From Archegozetes longisetosus (taxonomy: Eukaryota > Arthropoda > Arachnida > Sarcoptiformes > Trhypochthoniidae), in contig JAEMBT020000002.1 of NCBI GenBank assembly GCA_018873245.2, positions 5,472,001 through 5,536,000 of the forward strand: a stretch of 64,000 nucleotides of DNA. The letters are read 5' to 3'. The position numbers and the translations under genes were made by a program. The notes beneath the pieces are model-generated. The model ran no database searches. It was not told the origin of the DNA and saw only the letters and a list, made by a program, of their open reading frames with translations. Shown in pieces: positions 48,470-59,701 of the stretch (positions are counted from its first letter, which is position 1; the number at the start of each line of letters is the position of its first letter).

Positions 48470-48760
48470 TCACTCAAAGCAACCATTGCTTGGAAAGTAA
48501 GAATCTATAGCAAAAACGAAATACTGAACCAATTTAAAATTAGTGGACTGAAGCATATCATAACAATTAATTCTAATCTCAGGACTAGAAATATTTGATC
48601 TATTCATAACTGAAATGTGATACTGTATCTTAATTATATACTTAATAGAAAGTGTTTGGTCAGTCAACAAGTTCCCGGCTTGTAATCCATTGACTCCAAT
48701 ACATAAGAGATTGAGAACGTGTTGAATAACCTTATATGTTATGAGAATATGATTAGACAT
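48470..48760 (-). CDS. Hypothetical 96-residue ORF, possibly secreted
   Basis: An intact ATG frame with a moderately hydrophobic start (VIQHVLNLLCIGVNGLQAG) that could serve as a signal peptide. A polar part with two cysteines (INCYDM and NGCFE) and one N-glycosylation site (NRSNIS) follows. No splice partners and no family recognised. Could be chance in AT-rich DNA. Confidence 0.25.
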   Translation of the reverse strand: MSNHILITYKVIQHVLNLLCIGVNGLQAGNLLTDQTLSIKYIIKIQYHISVMNRSNISSPEIRINCYDMLQSTNFKLVQYFVFAIDSYFPSNGCFE

Positions 48761-49028
48761 CGATCGCTTAATGGGAACACTTCGAAATGGTCAATTTCAC
48801 ATCGGTCAAGTCCTGTTAATAGATTTTCCCCTTTTTATTAGAATAAATACACTAAATGTAATAAACTTCAGGCTCAGCAAATCTCATACTATTGTAATAA
48901 TAATGATAACAATAATAGTATAGTATAAGGTGATATAAAAAAGCACAATGCAATATAAAATATTGAAAGCCATTCTAGATCTCAATTTTTTCAAATTGAA
49001 GTTATTAATCTCATTTTATTAGTAAAGC

Positions 49029-49273
49029 AAAATCTTTATAACTTTTGACTGGATGAACCGATTTTCAAAATTTTTCACCAAATTAATCAAGAATAAATGT
49101 AGTTTCTTAAAATGTAATGTAAATGTGATTTAATTTTTTCAAACCACTATAACTTTTTTATCTTGCTGAATATTCAAATTTCCTTCAAATCATAGAAATT
49201 ACATTTATTCTTCGTTAATTTGGTGAAAAAATTTTCAAAATCGGTTAATCCAATCAAAAGTTATAAAGATTTT
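49029..49273. mobile_element. Foldback element with about 80-bp arms
   Basis: AAAATCTTTATAACTTTTGA at 49029 is inverted at 49254-49273. Arms continue through ACCGATTTTCAAAATTTTTC and ACCAAATTAA with few mismatches, enclosing about 85 bp. Resembles other MITE hairpins here; no target duplication recognised. Confidence 0.65.
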
Positions 49274-49279
49274 GCGAGT

Positions 49280-49925
49280 CAAGCGTCAGGTGTATATTAG
49301 TCCTAAGGGAATGCTTTGATATATCGTAAAATTTCATTGAAGCTTTGAAAAGAAAGGTAGTTATAAAAATGTTTCACACTTTTTTGTTCATTTGAGTTTC
49401 AATATTATTAAATCAATCTTTTTTTCGAGTCTATTCAGAAATTTTAAAAATAGGATAATTATTGTGACAGTCATTAGAGGAATCAAAACAGGGATTAGCC
49501 ATCTTGAAGCCTAGCCCGCCCAACAATTAAAAATATGTAATATGGTCACTAACTTAAAAACCAATAGATATTGATCTGACCACAAAATTGAATTTACTTT
49601 TGCATAAAGAATATTATTTGTCAACAGATTTAGACTCAGAGTTGTGCTGAAGTAAGGAAGCACTAAACAGTGTTTGAGAAATTCGTTAAAATTTGAAATT
49701 AATTTGATAGCTCTTGAATTTCACAATCGCATCAATCATTAGAAACTCTAGACTCGACGATTTATACCAGTTAAAATAAGTTAGAACCAATGACTGGAAC
49801 CTGAAATATTATGTTATGGCTCAAAAGAAACACTAAGTTTGGAAGTCTGAAGTGATGCTCTATTAATGAAAACTTCAAGTCACTAATGATATTTTTCAAG
49901 AGTTAATGCATTTATACAAAACTTG
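49280..49925. other. Intergenic DNA
   Basis: No gene seen. Confidence 0.3.
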
Positions 49926-49931
49926 CTAATA

Positions 49932-50537
49932 TAGTAAAACCCCGTTAATACGAACTCCTATATAACGAAGTTTTATTATAATGAAGCAATTGATTCAGTC
50001 CCCTTCATAAGAATAGTGTTACAATTAACTCGTTAATACGAACTTCATATTAAGGGATCCTGTTATAACGAAGTATGTTTTATGGTCCCCATAGTATAAA
50101 TTACTACTCCTTTATAACAAAGTTCACTGGTTTTAAATTACTTAAATTTCAATTTCCACCTATTTCTATATTTTTCATTATCAAATAAGTTGTAAACAGT
50201 ACTATTTATCAGTATTTGCTTTTTATTAAATTATGATAATCGCGTAAAAATCCAGCTTATTTGCAATAAAATGTCTAAAATTGTAAGTAAACCAATTTCA
50301 TTAGAAGATAAAATCGCTATGATTAATGATATGGACAGCGGTGTGCAAAGGAGTTCAATGTCTGGTATAAACTCAAAAACTATACAACACCTACAAAAAT
50401 TATGAATAATATAGACAAGTGTATGCAAGCATTTGTGGAAAACTAGAAATAGAAAGCCAAACTCAATATAACGAAGTCTCGTCAATACAAAGTGATTTGT
50501 CCGGTCCGTTCGACTTCGTATTAACGGGGTTATGCTG
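49932..50537 (+). mobile_element. Tigger/pogo-type deletion derivative, 606 bp
   Basis: Termini TAGTAAAACCCCGTTAATAC and, inverted, CAGCATAACCCCGTTAATAC, flanked by TA on both sides. Subterminal 'TATAACGAAG' repeats occur near both ends. These are hallmarks of Tigger/pogo elements of the Tc1/mariner superfamily. A short start of the transposase survives inside. Confidence 0.85.
50271..50405 (+). pseudogene. Tigger transposase amino-terminal remnant
   Basis: Begins ATGTCTAAAATTGTAAG and reads SKPISLEDKIAMINDMDSG, matching the first CENP-B-type helix-turn-helix of Tigger transposases, then SKTIQHLQK before a stop; 44 codons in all. The rest of the DDE protein is deleted. Not functional. Confidence 0.65.
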
Positions 50538-50544
50538 TATTAGG

Positions 50545-51530
50545 TTTAGTGCTCCTATTGAAATACAGCAGAAATGATAAACGATACCGTGAGAAATACT
50601 TGTGGATTGTGATAAATATTGATTGTATTTTTATGTTTATAAATGTTGAGCGAATATTCGTTTGAATTTTAGTTAATTTTCTATAATTTATGATTAAAGT
50701 AGAGTTTGTCAAGACTATTTGTCCTCAAACATTTGTTCGATACAGTTTTCGTTCGAAATGCTTTTGAAGTTAATAAAAGATGGAGCTTTTCTTTCAGTTG
50801 TTTCAAAGTGATTATCGTAAATTGGGACTTAAATTGTTGGTGTCGAAAGAAATAAGTTCAATGAGATTTTATGATAAGATATAAAAATTTTAGAAAAATC
50901 ATAAGAATACTGAGATTCAAATGTAACGCTAGTACATAGATAAACATCAAAATCCCTCAGATAACTTGTATAGAAACTGACGAAAAATAAATGCAATAAA
51001 TATAATCCATTATGATTATAATAAAATTAATAAAGAAAATTGTCAAGATTAACTAATTATTTAATTCATTTTTTCAATATTTAGATTAAGTTTATGACTT
51101 CCCTCATTGAAGTATAAAGAAAATGAATTTTAAACACATCTGTTCAAGTTCATCATTTTACCCAGTTTATGTAAATTCAAAGCATAATAACTTTTATTTT
51201 ATGCAATCTCTCAAACATGACTTTATGACAGATTAAATGAATTATTAGATGATTACAAATATCTGAATCTAGCTCATATTGCATGAGGTGAGTCATTAGA
51301 ATCCAATATATATTTGATTATCTATTGCTCAACCTTTTATGTTGTTCTAACTAATGATGTTAGATTTAACGAGAAATCAATGTTTTATAATAACTATTAC
51401 AATATCTAATAGTATTCAGAATCAAATGATCGAAAATACGAAGAAAAACTGAAAAATAAACCTATGAGTAGCGATTTGTTTAAAATATTCAGATATCATT
51501 TTTAGTGAGGAGAAAAGGAAAAATAGAATA
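50545..51530. other. Intergenic DNA upstream of the second receptor gene
   Basis: AT-rich; no gene seen. Confidence 0.35.
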
Positions 51531-51533
51531 TTT

Positions 51534-52960
51534 ATGGCCACGAAATATATAAAGTTCTCAACAATAAAAAATGGATTAATTAAGCAATGGATCAAAAATC
51601 AGTTCGATTTACAAATTGGTGCTCACCCAAAGTTTACCAATTATGAAATTGCAATTTTACTATTCACATTTTTAATGTTAATCCGAATCATTATAGTTCT
51701 ATCATTGGAAGTTGACGTTGAGGTGGACGACACTATACTTGTATATTTTGGGAGTCCATGGCATCATTTAAGTGCAAACTTGTTGCATACTGAAACCATG
51801 TTTCTCTTATGGACGGTGGATACTCTGGCTCTATATCTCTATGTTATAAACAGTCCTGATCAACACTATAAATGGCTAGAAATTTATGCTTTTTTGGCTG
51901 GAATTATACCTCATCAAAGAATCGGTATTCCCTTTAAACATTAATACAACATTTTCTGTGGCTTTTCTAATTAGTAAGTGTTTCAAATATTGCAAAAATT
52001 ACTTTATTTCTAGGTATATATAATAAGAATATTGCTGTAAAGTTATTGAAATTATCGAAAATAGTATTAAGCATCTGTTGCTTCTATGTCATATCAATAA
52101 CAATCGGCTGTATTACTGTTATTGCGACACCAATGATTCTTAATTATGCAGTTCAGCATTTCATCATTTTTGGTATCTCTTGGATTATAATATGGGGGTT
52201 TTGGTGTTACAACGGGTGTGTTGTTATCCAATATTTTCCAGGATACTATTTTATAACATGCTATTACCTGAAATTGAGACTAAAGGCAGTAGAAAAAAAT
52301 TTGAAAATTTTAAGGTATCCAAAGAATAAATTATTTTTGAAGACAAAACCATCAAGTATTAAACGGATATTTGAGGAACATGATCACATATGTCGACAAA
52401 TAAACGATTATAATGAGTTTTGGAAAAAATATTTGACAACAACCTATTTTACGTTTCTACTGTTGATCAGTTTTCTAACATATACTGTGTTTATTTCTCC
52501 CATAAAGTGGTTTTTACGAATGGAATATTCTATTGTATTATCTTCTCATATATTGCTTATAATTATCATAACATATTCTGCATCTTCTGTTTCGCACTTC
52601 AATAATATCCTATATAGCGATCTGAATTCAATTTACGCTAGAAATAATTTTCCGATTAATATAAAATTAATGGTTAGTTTTAAAGCTGAAATAAGTTTAC
52701 AATAAGCAAGAATTTTAATTTCTTCCAGATATTGGATTATATTGAAAAACTTGCGGATAATAAGATTGGTTTTACCCTTGCTAATGGTGTTTTGATAACG
52801 AGAAGAACTTTTGAAATTGTGAGTGAATGGATTGAAACAGATATAAATCTATAAGAGTTTAAAGTTTTATTCGAAACTTTTATTTATTTTTCAGATATTC
52901 TATAACTTCAGTCATTATTTTCTACTGTTTGTCGAGACAATAAATACAAAACTTAATTGA
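51534..52960 (+). CDS. Gustatory-receptor-like seven-transmembrane protein, four exons
   Basis: Preferred exons: 51534-51924, 51975-52672, 52729-52818 and 52895-52960, giving 414 residues with phases 1, 0 and 0. Hydrophobic segments include EIAILLFTFLMLIRIIIVL, IVLSICCFYVISITIGCI and SRIL-type later helices. The third exon reads KIGFTLANGVLITRRTFEI and the fourth IFYNFSHYFLLFVE, matching the 1962-3364 gene (KIGFSLNSLFVMTYPALYR, then YFLLVHK) and sharing its final phase-0 intron. Likely a chemosensory channel subunit. The first intron is ambiguous: the 50-bp intron 51925-51974 keeps everything open, while the alternative (donor at 51974, acceptor at 52013) needs a one-base frameshift near 51933. 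Ligand unknown. Confidence 0.68.
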
Positions 52961-52964
52961 ATAA

Positions 52965-53470
52965 ATTGTATGACTTCTTGACTTTTGCTATGCATTTATA
53001 TAATTATAACTATTTATAATTTATATATTATAACTTATTTAGTACCTTTGATTGATATAAGGATAGATTATCTATTATAAGAAGTTTGGAGCGAAATAAT
53101 AGGTCACAAATATAAGTGTTGATTTTATGTTTTTTTATTGCATCCTATATTATGCACCTAAAATTTCCAGAACTGCAAACAAATTGATGTGGTTAATCGT
53201 AAAACATCCACAAATGACCACATTTCGAAATCTTAAATTCAAAAGTTTCGAAATTAGCTCAAATCCTTATTCAGAATAAAACCCAGACCACTTATTATAA
53301 AATCATAATTGAATCTAAAAATAGTAATTTGTTAAATTTAGATTAAACTTTATAAAAGATATAAGAAATCATTCTGTTCTATTAAGTTTTGCATAGAAGC
53401 TAATAATAAAATATCATATTTTTACAACTCCAACTGTGGAGTTTCATTTAAAATTGACGAGCAGTTGTTA
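52965..53470. other. Intergenic DNA
   Basis: No gene seen. Confidence 0.35.
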
Positions 53471-53474
53471 GTGT

Positions 53475-53620
53475 CAAAATGGGTTATCCACAGCCTTTTC
53501 CTAGCCTCGTGCCAGACAGCAAACTTCAAGGTTTTCAAAAGGTCCGACAGCGAATGGCTTTGTGAAATCAAAAACCTTAACACGAATCAAGTATCCATAC
53601 CGATCCATCCATCCATGTAC
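53475..53620 (-). pseudogene. Coding-like fragment with stops, unidentified
   Basis: On the minus strand about 45 codons read YGYLIRVKVFDFTKPFAVGP and ENLEVCCLARG before a TAG, then EKAVDNPF before a TGA. The balanced composition and lower AT content than the flanks suggest former coding sequence. No splice context and no family recognised. Confidence 0.3.
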
Positions 53621-53700
53621 TATCGTTAGTGCATCGTTATCTTTATCAAAATTAGAGACAAATCTGCAAACTAATTATTGATACTTTGATACATAAAGTG

Positions 53701-54541
53701 TAGTGAAGAGCATTAGTCTGAAAGTATTAGTCTGAAATCTTGAGCTTCAATCTCGAGCTTCTATAAGCGCAGCTCAAAATTGTTGAGCTTTGAGCTGCGC
53801 CTCTGTCAAATTTGACCTGAGCTGCGCTCATACTAAGAAGTTCGGGTCCAAGCTGCGAGCTTATGTCAAAAATTAAAAATTAAAATAATGAGTAGTAATC
53901 TTTGTAACAAGCATTTATCTCAAGTTATAATGAAGTATTTGCGCAAAAATATATTAACTTTGATCGTAAAGTTTGTAGAATGAATTCAAATTTCGACATC
54001 GGTGTCACTTATAAATAATTGTAAGTCTTCTGGTTGTATTTCACTCTCTTATCAAGTCATGTTGAAAACAGTTTCAAACAAGAATTTTTTCTTATTTTAA
54101 ATAATTTTCAAAAATTATTTGAGATTATCTTATTTCGAATATAAAGAGATTCAAGCAGTGAATAGAAATAATATTACTTTTAAAGCCTAAAACATCATTA
54201 ATCCTCTCTTCAAATAAACAGTTATTGCATTAAATTTCAGTTTAAAGTGAAATTTACTTTTAAAACAATAATTCATAATTCAGCAATGCATCTCATCATT
54301 CAATTCGATAGATCTAATTTAACACCTAATCTGCCAACATATGAGAAGCAGTTCAATAATCATTACTACTTTACAGTTAATACTGTTTTCGCTTTATTAA
54401 ATAAATCGGCTTCAAATGAGCTGAGCTCGAAGCTCAACAGTTTGAGCTTGAGCTTATAAGCTCGAAGGCACCCAAAATCGAGCTTGGCGCGGCGCAGATC
54501 AAAGCGCAACTCAGCTTACAGCTAGCTTATGCTCTTCACTA
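53701..54541. mobile_element. hAT-like non-autonomous element, 841 bp
   Basis: Begins TAGTGAAGAGCATTAG and ends in the inverted CTTATGCTCTTCACTA. Flanks ATAAAGTG (53693-53700) and ATAAAGTA (54542-54549) match at seven of eight positions, the 8-bp target duplication of hAT. Both subterminal zones are packed with short AGCTCGAGCTT/GAGCTGCGC-type repeats in both orientations, likely transposase-binding or foldback sequence. The 70-residue frame at 54247-54459 is not a gene. Confidence 0.85.
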
Positions 54542-54702
54542 ATAAAGTATGTGCGTTCGTGCTTCAAACGAATTTAATTGAATGAATGAAAGTGCTTTAT
54601 TAATTATGTAATTATTAAACTACAATTCCGGAAATTATAAATCATTTGGTGTATTCGAAATCAATATTAAGTTGAATTTATTTCAATTTCAACGATGAGT
54701 CA

Positions 54703-56545
54703 TTAAAGAGTTGAATCGTTATTGAATTCTCCCCTTAAGGAAATGAGATTAGAATAAACTGGAACTGAATGAGTAGATCTGAATTGAGCCAGGCATCTTT
54801 GAGATCCTAACCGGGTATTGCGTTGGCTTAACAGAGAAGTAAAGTTATTGCATATGGTATGTTCTGTTATACAAAAATCTGACAAAATTTAAATTAAATA
54901 CCTTTTTCTTTTATTATAAAATTGAAATAAGAATCTAAATCCACATAAGACATTGAGAATGATTGAGATCACCAGTAAGACGTACAACATGTTGAATGTC
55001 TGATAAATTTTTATGTATAATGTTTTTTCTAAATTTGATGAGACATTGAGTGTATTCATCGTATCATTTCTCATCACAGAATCTTCTAAATAGGTTTCGT
55101 TTGTTCCACAAGCTTTCAATTCATTTGTTGAGGATACTGAAGACACTTCAGAATATTCTGCCATTTCAGTCTCTGAAAAGTGGACTGACTTGTAAGTTAA
55201 GAGACCGCTCACTGTACTGATTTGACTCGATATGGTTCTTAACTGAGAAGTAGTTTCTGAAAAGCTACTTTCAGTCGTGATCGAAAGAATCGTGTGGATC
55301 TGAAAATTAGATATTCTCATAATATATCTTTAGCTATTCAAAGAAATATAGATTTGTAAAAGTTTAGGCACATTCTAATTATGATTTAGAACGACTAAAA
55401 ATGACACATTCAGATAACTTACAGATTCTGTACGTTTATGTCGCTTATCATAATTATTATATCGCAAATGAGGATAAACACAACGGTATTGAGTAGCACT
55501 GATTGGTATACAAAGATGAGAACAATTGGCGTCAATGCATCTGTTGGTAGAATTTGGCTGAAGGGAAGAGTCTATTATTTTGATTGATTCAATTTCATAA
55601 TCTGATTTTGATTTCACTAAATAATTCATTTGAGTTTCATTGAGTCCAAATTTATTATTTTTAAGTATTGAATGGCAATAATAATTAGACCAATAAATAT
55701 CGTCACGAAATATATCCATAAAATAGGACAGTGTAAATATTTCGTTTGATTGTAAAACTGTTTGCAAATGGTTTCCATCAAAATCAATGGAAGACAGTTT
55801 AAACATAAGTCTATCGATCCAAAAAACTTTTCTCAAAACTAAATCAATGGTCAGAGTTGTTGGCTCTCTTATGCCATCATCAATCAGTACAGCTTCATTT
55901 GAACCGTCTTGTGACGCCCTCACAATTCTTCCTCTATTATTGTTAATGTTAAAATCACTCCAAAATATAAATGATTCCAAAGGATTGACTGATAAATCTA
56001 ATATTAAATTATTTGGGTTGTTAATCAAAATAAAGCCATAATGTGGATGAGTCATATTCAATACTATAATCTTATCGTTTTCATTATAATAAACTAAATT
56101 ATGTATCCAATCAACTGATACTCTCATTGAATTTGATTTATTCAACTTTAACAGCCTAATCTTCTTGTTGATTCCCAACAGATTACTATGACTTGAAAAA
56201 TAATTGAAAAATAGATTGCAGTTCGAAGACATGAAAAATTTGAATACAACTTATATACCTGTTATTGATTGGCGCCACAAATAATACATTTTCAGGTTCA
56301 GACTTTCTCCAAATCAAGATATTTGCTCTTAAATTATAATCGATTTCCGTTATATAAGTTGTGTAACCGCTTGTATTAATTAATATATCTGTGTCTGAAT
56401 AATTAATGGTAGACTTGAGTTTTTCAATTGGAACAATGTGTATATCCTTGTGGCGAATACTGAACACGAGTTGAGGTGAATTAAGAAAAAGTTGAGAACT
56501 CGACAAAATAAACTGAATTATAAAAACCACTGTAAGGACTTTCAT
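54703..56545 (-). CDS. LRP-like membrane protein C (duplicate of B)
   Basis: Exons 56545-56259, 56191-55423, 55299-54902 and 54826-54703 with the same phases as gene B give 525 residues. Signal peptide, YWTD propeller and EGF module are almost residue-for-residue identical to B; an EGF-adjacent cysteine is changed (CVYPH and HKRTES, where B has CVCPH and QKCTES), so one module cysteine pair is disturbed. The stalk (TESSFSETTSQL) is clearly diverged, the transmembrane helix (MLYVLLVISIILNVLCGF) is identical, and the tail (QRNTRLGSQRCLAQF) is related but shorter. All splice sites are intact, so it is likely expressed. Confidence 0.85.
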
Positions 56546-56549
56546 TTTG

Positions 56550-57265
56550 ATAAAACTACGATCATTTACATTGTTATTGTTTTTCTACTTTTCAATCGAA
56601 ATAACTACTGAGACGAATAACTAGTTTAATAACTGAATCAAAGGTCACGTGTAGAATATAATAAACTTAATGTAATTGATTGATAAGTCTCAATTTTCAA
56701 GATTTTCGTGTCACTGAATATACAAACGTTTTTATCGGGACAATTCGCCTCAAGTTTTATTTCTATATAATGTTGTTGTCAGTTGTTTAGCTACTGACTG
56801 TTGCTGCTGCTGTTACCAGAGTATTCATATTTCTGATGTAATAAAAGTTAAATTACATTAAAAGACTTACTCTTAACTTAAACAAAAAAGTAGTTATCGC
56901 TCATTAAATTAATTTCTAAGTAATAGTGGAGTCGTTTCTTTTTCAGAAGTAATACCACTTCCTTCAAGTAATTAATGAATATCATTTAGTCTTTTTTTCC
57001 ATAACCTATCGAACTATAAATTATTTCAATTAAATCATAATATTTAAGGTATACAAACAAGCCATAAATATTTGATGATTATTTCTAAATTAAAAGGTTC
57101 ATCAATACTTAAGATGTGTTTTATTTCGGATTAATGGTTTCTAGTTTTAACCGATTACAACTGAAATCAACCGCTGATTCCTATTGTCACTAAGCCGCTT
57201 AAAATCGATTTATATAGGATAATAGAATGACAAAGTGACGGCTAAAGTTATAATTAAAGGTTTAC
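56550..57265. repeat. Duplicated intergenic block, copy 2 (first part)
   Basis: Matches 44495-45010 (for example TTCTATATAATGTTGTTGTC against TTCTATATAATGTTATTATC). Then it changes to sequence related to the hAT element at 58566-59047 (TTCTAAATTAAAAGG). Confidence 0.5.
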
Positions 57266-57266
57266 T

Positions 57267-57709
57267 TCCGATTGACCAACAAATAAAAGACCAAAAACTA
57301 AAAGCCCAACAAGAAAAGCCCAACAAACAAAAGACCAACAAATAAATGACCAAAAAAATAAATGTCCAACAGATCAAATCTCTTAATTTATCAAATAATT
57401 TAATAAACACTTATTTTCAGATTATTGAAAGAGTCAGATTTATAGAATATTTTATAAACTTCAAAAATTTCTTCAAATTTAAAATTTTCTGAAACTTCTT
57501 ATTAGTAATGCACTGATATTTACTATTATTTTTAATAATAAATCTTTTTGTCTAATTTCAACTATAGAGAAAATATTACTTAAGCATTACTTAAATGAAC
57601 TGCTATTCAACGATAACCTTAACATGAGTTTGTTGGGCTTTTACTTTTTGGTCTTATATTTGTTGGGCATTTATTTGTTTTTTGGTCTTTTATTTGTTGG
57701 TCAATCGGG
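57267..57709. mobile_element. Foldback element made of CCAACAAATAAA-type repeats
   Basis: Left arm (57267 to about 57372) starts CCGATTGACCAACAAATAAA and the right arm (about 57625-57709) ends in its complement. Each arm is itself a series of short variants of 'GACCAACAAATAAA' and 'GCCCAACAA', and the centre is plain AT-rich DNA. No target duplication is clear. It lies inside a partial copy of the hAT-like element seen at 58566. Confidence 0.7.
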
Positions 57710-57714
57710 AGGAC

Positions 57715-58315
57715 ACCATAATTAAATATGCAGAAACTAAATCTTTTATTGATAATTTTTGTGATGTTTGATTTAATATTTTAAACAGTTCCACACATAT
57801 TTGCTTTATTTTTTAATTAGTTAATTGATTAAAAGCATCATTTTTAATGTGTAAGAACATTTACATATAAATCTATGTACTTTCAAGAAAATTTTTTACC
57901 TGATTTCAACTGGAATCAATTCTTAGTATATTTTGAAACTGATTAAACTCGAAATTATCAGATTTTCAAATATTCAAAATAATAAAACCGAATTTCGATT
58001 AAAATGATTCCCCCGATTTTTACTGCCGATTCGAGATTGTTTTTTAACCGGAAACTATTAATCCGAGTTTTGTCATTAATTGATTCATGAAGTGGTCAAT
58101 TTTTAATCATGATAGATTTATTAAATAAATTTCAATCAAACTAAAACTTTTATTTGACGATTATCCCAATTTAGTGTATTTTATTTAGTTTAAATCCAAG
58201 TAAAGATAAAGAGGTCAAATTTTCCCTCTAGCATATGTGGAATTCGAGAATTTTCGAGTTCTGGGACCGACATTTTTTGGAAACAGGTTTGTTTTTCGAA
58301 AATACCGTGTTATAA
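57715..58315. repeat. Diverged right part of the 58566 hAT-like element
   Basis: CCCAATTTAGTGTATTTTAT, GAATTCGAGAATTTTCGAG and TCTCGAAAATACC-like sequence parallel the right half of 58566-59047. This suggests an older copy, truncated on the left and split by the foldback element. A repeat of TTAAAGTATACAAACAA after it (58317) and TTAAGGTATACAAACAA before it (57046) may mark its borders. Confidence 0.5.
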
Positions 58316-58565
58316 CTTAAAGTATACAAACAAACTGTATACTAGTGAATTGTTACAAAAAATGTTTTAGTTTCTTATTGGGATGATTGTTAAATTTGAT
58401 GGACACAATTATTCTTATGGATAGTTACATAACTTGTTCAGAACAGTCATATCTTCGTCCTGATTAAAACAAATTCCTATTGTTTGACATATATTTGCTG
58501 CTATATAAATGTTGACTATCGAATGCTAAGGGAAAGACTACTGTGTAGCATACATCACTTTTAAA

Positions 58566-59047
58566 TAGAGCTTGGTATGACTTTTCGGGTCTCAATCGAG
58601 GGGTTCCTCGAGACTCGTTCGAGTCCCGAGAAATATTTTCATTGATTTAACCCTAATAACTTACCCTTAATTTCCAAAAGTTTTTATGCTCTAATGTTGA
58701 TCGAAGAAAAATATTGTATAACTCAATTAAGCAATGAATATCTGACGAATAATTCTAAATTTAAAGGCTTATAGATGCTTAAAACCGTGTTTTATTAAAA
58801 AATAGATTTGTAAAAGGGCCATTTTTAATCAAAATAGATTTGTTAGATAGATTTTAAATTAAATTAAAGCTTTTAGTTATTGAATAGTTACCCCAATTCA
58901 ATGTACTATGTTGAATTTAAGTGCAAACAAATAATTGGTGATCAAATTTTTTCCTATATTATATTGGAGTTCGAGAATTCTCTTGTCTCGGGATCCAACA
59001 TTTTTTCGAGACTCGGGAAGCTCATTTCTCGAAAATACCATGCTCTA
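58566..59047. mobile_element. hAT-like MITE with perfect 8-bp target duplication, 482 bp
   Basis: Begins TAGAGCTTGGTAT and ends ATACCATGCTCTA, bracketed by perfect CTTTTAAA (58558-58565 and 59048-59055). Copy 1 of the segmental duplication (about 45231-45242) lacks the insertion and reads ACTTGTAAGCAGCAG, an empty site. GAGACTCG/CGAGTCTC-type subterminal repeats are present. No transposase. Confidence 0.88.
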
Positions 59048-59701
59048 CTTTTAAAGCAGCAGTTCTCTTCCTATTGCAGAATTTAAGATTCGAATCCGGT
59101 TAGTAATTGGGAGGGATAACACCTGCTCTACACTTTTACTCGACTACTTTCAAATATTTCCATACATCTTTTGCTCATTAATTAGTATTATAAACCTATT
59201 TTTAATTTAGACATTTATAGCCAAAATAATTTTAAACTTTTTTATTTTGACTACTTTATTTGGTTGTTTATCAAAATTTTATAAAAATTTTACTCAGTTT
59301 TAGTGAAGGTATGATATCAAATGGTGAAATATGTTTTTAAAAGATTCTTTTCATGATTCAACATATTGCATAAGCACTTAACAAAAGTAATTATTTCGTA
59401 TGTTATGATGAAAAAGTAGCTCCAAATTTTTGTGTCTCATTAAAATGGTATAAACTCGACGGGATATGCTGAACGTGATAAAGCATTAACTTTCATAATG
59501 ATATTGCAATAAACAAAACTTTTTGTTCGCACTGTCGTTAATGTTGTTGAGTCTAAAAATGAACGAATACATAATCGGTACCAGTTTTGGTTAAAAATAA
59601 GTTTCAAAAATATCTGTTTTGGACAAATTCATTTCAAATCTTCAAGTTTATGATCAAAAGTATTAGATTTTGTTTTGAATTTTTCTTAAAGTTGTTTATC
59701 G

